A DNA stretch of 64,000 nt from an uncultured Hyphomicrobiales bacterium (GTDB taxonomy: Bacteria; Pseudomonadota; Alphaproteobacteria; Rhizobiales; Beijerinckiaceae). The DNA lies in the NCBI GenBank assembly GCA_903824185.1, contig CAIJVU010000010.1, positions 1-64,000 on the forward strand, written 5' to 3'. Below the pieces are notes generated by a model that saw nothing but the letters and a program-made list of their open reading frames with translations, did no database searches and had not been told where the DNA came from. The translations under genes and the position numbers were made by a program. Shown piece by piece: positions 60,992 to 64,000 of the stretch (within the stretch, counting starts at the first letter, position 1; each line of letters begins with the position of its first letter).

Positions 60992-61758
60992 TGAGCACGC
61001 TGCCCAAAACACCCTCCTTCCGGCTGGATGGCCGCAAGGCTCTGGTGACAGGGGCCGGTCGAGGCATTGGCATGGCCTGCGCCGCAGCGCTGGCGGAAGC
61101 GGGCGCGCATGTGGTCTGTGCCGCGCGCAGCGAGGCAGAGATCACCGATCTCGCAAACATGCTCAACGCCCATGGCTGGTCGGCGGAACCCCTCGTGATG
61201 GATGTCACGGATCTCGCATCCGCTGAACAGCTGATCGCGCAATCAGGCCCTTATGACATTCTTGTCAACAATGCGGGCACCAATCGTCCGCGCCCCATGC
61301 TCGACATCGAGCCCGATGATTTTGATGCGGTGATGGATCTGAATGTGCGGGCGGCCTATTTCGTAGCGCGCAATGTGGCCCGCGGCATGGTGGCGGCTGG
61401 CAAAAAAGGCTCTTTGATCACCATCTCCTCGCAAATGGGGCATGTCGGCGGGCCCAATCGCAGTGTCTATTGCGCCTCCAAACATGCGATTGAGGGCATG
61501 ACCAAAGCACTGGCCATTGAACTCGGCCCGCAAGGCATTCGGGCCAATACCATCGGCCCCACCTTTATCCTGACAGAGCTCACCAAACCCTATTTTGAAA
61601 ATCCGGCCTTCAAAGACTGGGTTTTGTCGAAAATCAAATTGGGCCGCATCGGCGCACTCGAAGATTTGATGGGGCCTGTTGTGTTTCTGGCCTCTGACGC
61701 CTCCGCCCTGATCACCGGCACCGCTTTGCTGGTGGATGGAGGATGGACGGCGGACTGA
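60991..61758 (+). CDS. Short-chain dehydrogenase/reductase
   Basis: 255 residues from ATG 60991, overlapping the upstream stop. [21 protein letters not shown], the Ser in [10 protein letters not shown] and [11 protein letters not shown] with catalytic Tyr and Lys are present. The ARS after the third strand suggests a preference for NADP. HpsN-like genes are often paired with SDRs (HpsO/HpsP type) that interconvert hydroxyls before terminal oxidation. That reading is inference. Confidence 0.93.
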   Translation: MSTLPKTPSFRLDGRKALVTGAGRGIGMACAAALAEAGAHVVCAARSEAEITDLANMLNAHGWSAEPLVMDVTDLASAEQLIAQSGPYDILVNNAGTNRPRPMLDIEPDDFDAVMDLNVRAAYFVARNVARGMVAAGKKGSLITISSQMGHVGGPNRSVYCASKHAIEGMTKALAIELGPQGIRANTIGPTFILTELTKPYFENPAFKDWVLSKIKLGRIGALEDLMGPVVFLASDASALITGTALLVDGGWTAD

Positions 61759-61798
61759 TCATATTTTCAGCATTTCCTAAACCTGACCAAGACGTGCT

Positions 61799-62380
61799 AT
61801 GGGGAGCGGCGCAAAACCGCGCCCTTTCGACCGAGACAGGATCTGTAAAGCGTTGACCCATCCCGAAACCTCTTCCCCCCAAGACAAGGCCAGCCCCCAA
61901 AGCGTCACGGATTTGCGTGATTACAGGACGGCCTTGGGCAGTTTCGGCACCGGCGTGGCGATTGCCACCACCTGCGATGCGCAAGGCCAGCCCGCAGGCC
62001 TCACCATCAATTCCTTTTCCTCGGTGTCCCTGACACCGCCGATGGTCTTGTGGTCTTTGTCGAAAACATCGTCCAAATATGCGGCCTTTCAAAGCGGCAG
62101 CCATTTTTGCATCAATATTTTGCAAAAAGACCAATTGCCGCTGGCCATGCAATTCTCACGGCATGCCGATGACAAATTTCTCAACACCGCATGGGAGGCG
62201 GGATTGGGGGGCGCACCGAAAATACTAGGCGCGCTGGCCACGTTCGAATGTCGCAACACCGTCCATTATGAGGGCGGCGACCACACGATTTTTCTCGGTG
62301 AAGTCGAGGCCTATGCCCATCATCAAGGCGAGCCCTTATTGTTTCATCGCGGTTCTTTCGGCGGTTTTCTGCCCTCTTAA
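61799..62380 (+). CDS. Flavin reductase family protein
   Basis: 193 residues from ATG 61799; a TTG at 61853 (MTHPETSS) is an alternative because residues 1-18 are not conserved. The flavin-binding split barrel shows LGSFGTGVAIATT, LTINSFSSVSLTPPMVLWSL and FCINILQKDQ. It supplies reduced FMN or FAD to a monooxygenase with an NADH or NADPH donor. No monooxygenase gene is next to it. It lies 40 bases after the SDR, so co-transcription is possible. Confidence 0.87.
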   Translation: MGSGAKPRPFDRDRICKALTHPETSSPQDKASPQSVTDLRDYRTALGSFGTGVAIATTCDAQGQPAGLTINSFSSVSLTPPMVLWSLSKTSSKYAAFQSGSHFCINILQKDQLPLAMQFSRHADDKFLNTAWEAGLGGAPKILGALATFECRNTVHYEGGDHTIFLGEVEAYAHHQGEPLLFHRGSFGGFLPS

Positions 62381-62548
62381 ACGACAAAGCGGTTTTTTTC
62401 AGCAGACCGGCCCCTTCGCTTTTGGCATCCTTGCCTAGCCATGGCTGGTTCAAGCTGTTAAAAGGCCTGCATTCTGCGGGCCCTGCTTGGCCTGTTCATA
62501 GAGACCGCCTTTTCAGAGGCTTCCGTTTTTTCTCAGACCAGAAAACCG

Positions 62549-63724
62549 ATGACATCCATGACCCTGTCCCTGTTCCGCTTCGTTTCTGTTCCGCTGGCCC
62601 TTTCCATGCTGCTGAGCGCCTGTTCGGAGGCGCCCAAAGCCCCTGCGGCCCCGCCGCCGCCGGAAGTCACGGTCATGCAGCCCAAGCAACAGACGCTTCA
62701 GGACGAGGATGAATATGTCGGGCGCTTTGTGGCCATCAACACCGTCGAAGTGCGGGCCCGCGTCTCCGGCTATCTTGAAAATGTGAATTTCCGTGACGGC
62801 TCCCGTGTCAAGCAAGGCGATCTTTTGTTCAGCATCGATCGTCGGCCTTTCCAGAACACATTGGATCAAGCCCGCGCCAATCTCGCACAGGCCCTGTCAA
62901 ACCGTGACTATGCCGAACAGGATTTCGCGCGTGCCCAGCAATTGGTGCGTGATAAAACCATCACCGAACAGGCGCTTGATCAACGCCTGCAAAGCCTGCG
63001 CAATGCCAAAGCCTCGGTGGAAGCCAATCAGGCGCAGGTCAAACAGGCGGAGCTTGATTTGCAATTCACCGAATTGCGCGCGCCATTGGATGGCCGCATT
63101 GGCGATCGTCGCGTATCACCGGGCAATCTTGTCACGGGCGGCGCTGCGGGTGGCACCAGCCTGCTTGCCACCATTGTCACCCAAGACCCGATCCATTTTG
63201 AATTCACCCTCGATGAAAGCGCCTATTTGCGCTACAAGCGTTTGATGGGCGCGCCGCTTGATCAGGCCACAGCCGTTGCCAGCGATCTCGCCGTATCTTT
63301 GAAACTGATCGATGAGGCGAGCTTTACCCATCAAGGGCATATCGATTTCATCGACAATGTGATTGACCGTTCCACCGGTACGATGCGTATACGCGCGGCT
63401 TTTGCCAATAGCGATGATGTCTTCACACCGGGCATGTTTGCCCGCATTAAAATTCCGGCATCCAAACCCTATACCGCTCTCTTGGTGCCGGATGAGGCCA
63501 TCGGTTCCGAGCAGGTGCGCAAAGTGGTGATGACGGTCAATGCCGACAACACGGTCGTGCCGAAATATGTCGAGCTGGGCGCTTTAGTCAACGGCTTGCG
63601 TGTCATTCGCAAAGGCCTTGCGGCGGAGGACCGCGTCATCGTCAATGGTCTGGTACGGGCGCGTCCGGGCATGAAAGTGGCACCGCGCGATGCCGCAGCC
63701 GTCCCCCCTGCCAAAGCCCAGTGA
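62549..63724 (+). CDS. RND efflux periplasmic adaptor (MexA/AcrA family lipoprotein)
   Basis: 391 residues. The signal peptide FVSVPLALSMLLSAC ends with a lipobox cysteine near residue 25. The mature part has the adaptor order: beta-barrel/lipoyl RARVSGYLENVNFRDGSRVKQGDLLF, a long helical hairpin (ARANLAQALSNRDYAEQDF...), lipoyl closing IGDRRVSPGNLV and the barrel/membrane-proximal FTPGMFARIKIP. It bridges the inner-membrane pump and outer-membrane channel. The pump gene follows by 14 bases. Confidence 0.93.
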   Translation: MTSMTLSLFRFVSVPLALSMLLSACSEAPKAPAAPPPPEVTVMQPKQQTLQDEDEYVGRFVAINTVEVRARVSGYLENVNFRDGSRVKQGDLLFSIDRRPFQNTLDQARANLAQALSNRDYAEQDFARAQQLVRDKTITEQALDQRLQSLRNAKASVEANQAQVKQAELDLQFTELRAPLDGRIGDRRVSPGNLVTGGAAGGTSLLATIVTQDPIHFEFTLDESAYLRYKRLMGAPLDQATAVASDLAVSLKLIDEASFTHQGHIDFIDNVIDRSTGTMRIRAAFANSDDVFTPGMFARIKIPASKPYTALLVPDEAIGSEQVRKVVMTVNADNTVVPKYVELGALVNGLRVIRKGLAAEDRVIVNGLVRARPGMKVAPRDAAAVPPAKAQ

Positions 63725-63738
63725 CCGGATAACACATC

Positions 63739-64000
63739 ATGAACCTGTCCCGCTTCTTTATTGACCGGCCCATTTTTTCCGCGGTCATCTCGATCGTCAT
63801 CATGATCTTGGGCGGTGTGGCCTTTACCCGCCTGCCCATCGCGCAATATCCGGAAATCGCACCGCCCATCATCAATGTGTCGGGACAATATCCGGGTGCG
63901 AGTGCCGAAGTGGTGGCCGCAACCGTTGTGGCCCCCATCGAGCAGCAGATCAACGGCGTTGAGAACATGCTCTATGTCTCGTCCAATTCCAGCGGCGACG
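63739..64000 (+). CDS. RND efflux pump inner-membrane transporter, N-terminal part (cut by window edge)
   Basis: The first 87 codons, beginning [16 protein letters not shown], continue with the hydrophobic first helix [20 protein letters not shown] and the porter-domain start [21 protein letters not shown] followed by [17 protein letters not shown]. This is the canonical start of the AcrB/MexB HAE1 family. The rest of the gene is beyond the window. Confidence 0.93.
   Translation, partial: MNLSRFFIDRPIFSAVISIVIMILGGVAFTRLPIAQYPEIAPPIINVSGQYPGASAEVVAATVVAPIEQQINGVENMLYVSSNSSGD

Noticed and set aside
1-64000. CRISPR arrays, tRNA/rRNA genes, prophage modules or toxin-antitoxin pairs
   Set aside because: No regularly spaced direct repeats, cloverleaf-type sequences or matching protein motifs were noticed by eye; a dedicated scan was not possible.

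Overview
The window reads as an alphaproteobacterial chromosome. The left end has a housekeeping block (a small DUF465 protein, purE, purK, rpsU and a TPR lipoprotein) of the kind seen in that class. Elsewhere there is an intracellular PHA depolymerase, frequent Tat-type signal sequences on solute-binding proteins, and many CaiB-type CoA transferases and SDR enzymes. Order and genus cannot be fixed from the sequence alone. Coding density is high and most neighbouring genes overlap by 1 to 10 bases or sit a few bases apart. No rRNA, tRNA, CRISPR array or phage module was seen.

Layout. 1-139: the transposase end and inverted repeat of an IS1595-family element that continues off the left edge. 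369-3764 (+): DUF465, purE-purK, rpsU and the TPR lipoprotein. 3769-12601 (-): a nine-gene run made of an acyl-CoA dehydrogenase, amidase, CaiB, enoyl-CoA hydratase, a SsuABC/TauABC-type ABC importer, a PuuE-like deacetylase and an SDR lacking its catalytic residues. A LysR gene precedes it and is divergent from another SDR. 14621-17530 (-): a TRAP transporter with fused DctQM. 17911-21741 (+): a secreted Cys-rich protein, then CaiB, a split thiamine-diphosphate decarboxylase and a beta-hydroxyacid dehydrogenase. 22034-24828: a small coiled-coil/HTH protein, phaZ and a glutathione transferase.

24843-37187 (-): a thirteen-gene run headed by a GntR regulator with a palindromic operator at its start. 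It encodes a KKCGH lyase, an isochorismatase-like amidase, a complete branched-chain-type ABC importer, two MmgE/PrpD proteins, a flavoprotein and a hydantoinase-like cyclic amidohydrolase. This is the best candidate here for an undescribed pathway: uptake, ring opening, amide hydrolysis, redox, (de)hydration and C-C cleavage. 37309-41641: a second GntR gene diverges from an IlvD/Edd dehydratase, an RraA-type aldolase and a BPL_N (amidotransferase-like) protein. A perfect 18-bp palindrome fills the spacer of the dehydratase promoter. 41732-43327: a membrane protein and a frameshifted glycosyltransferase.

43321-56303 (-): a second long catabolic run headed by a LacI regulator, with enoyl-CoA hydratase, DapA-like aldolase, CaiB, MaoC, MDR reductase, flavoprotein, cupin, alpha/beta hydrolase, aspartate-dehydrogenase-like protein, two SDRs and a fused old-yellow-enzyme. 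Divergent from LacI lies a + strand set (CaiB paralogue, hydrolase, aldo/keto reductase) with a good LacI-type operator 26 bp before its first start. 59687-61758: an HpsN-like dehydrogenase and an SDR. 61799-64000: a flavin reductase and an RND efflux pair, the pump running off the right edge.

Taken together this is a catabolic, transport-rich region. Each operon couples its own importer or CoA-activation step to its own regulator. Substrates are inferred at best.
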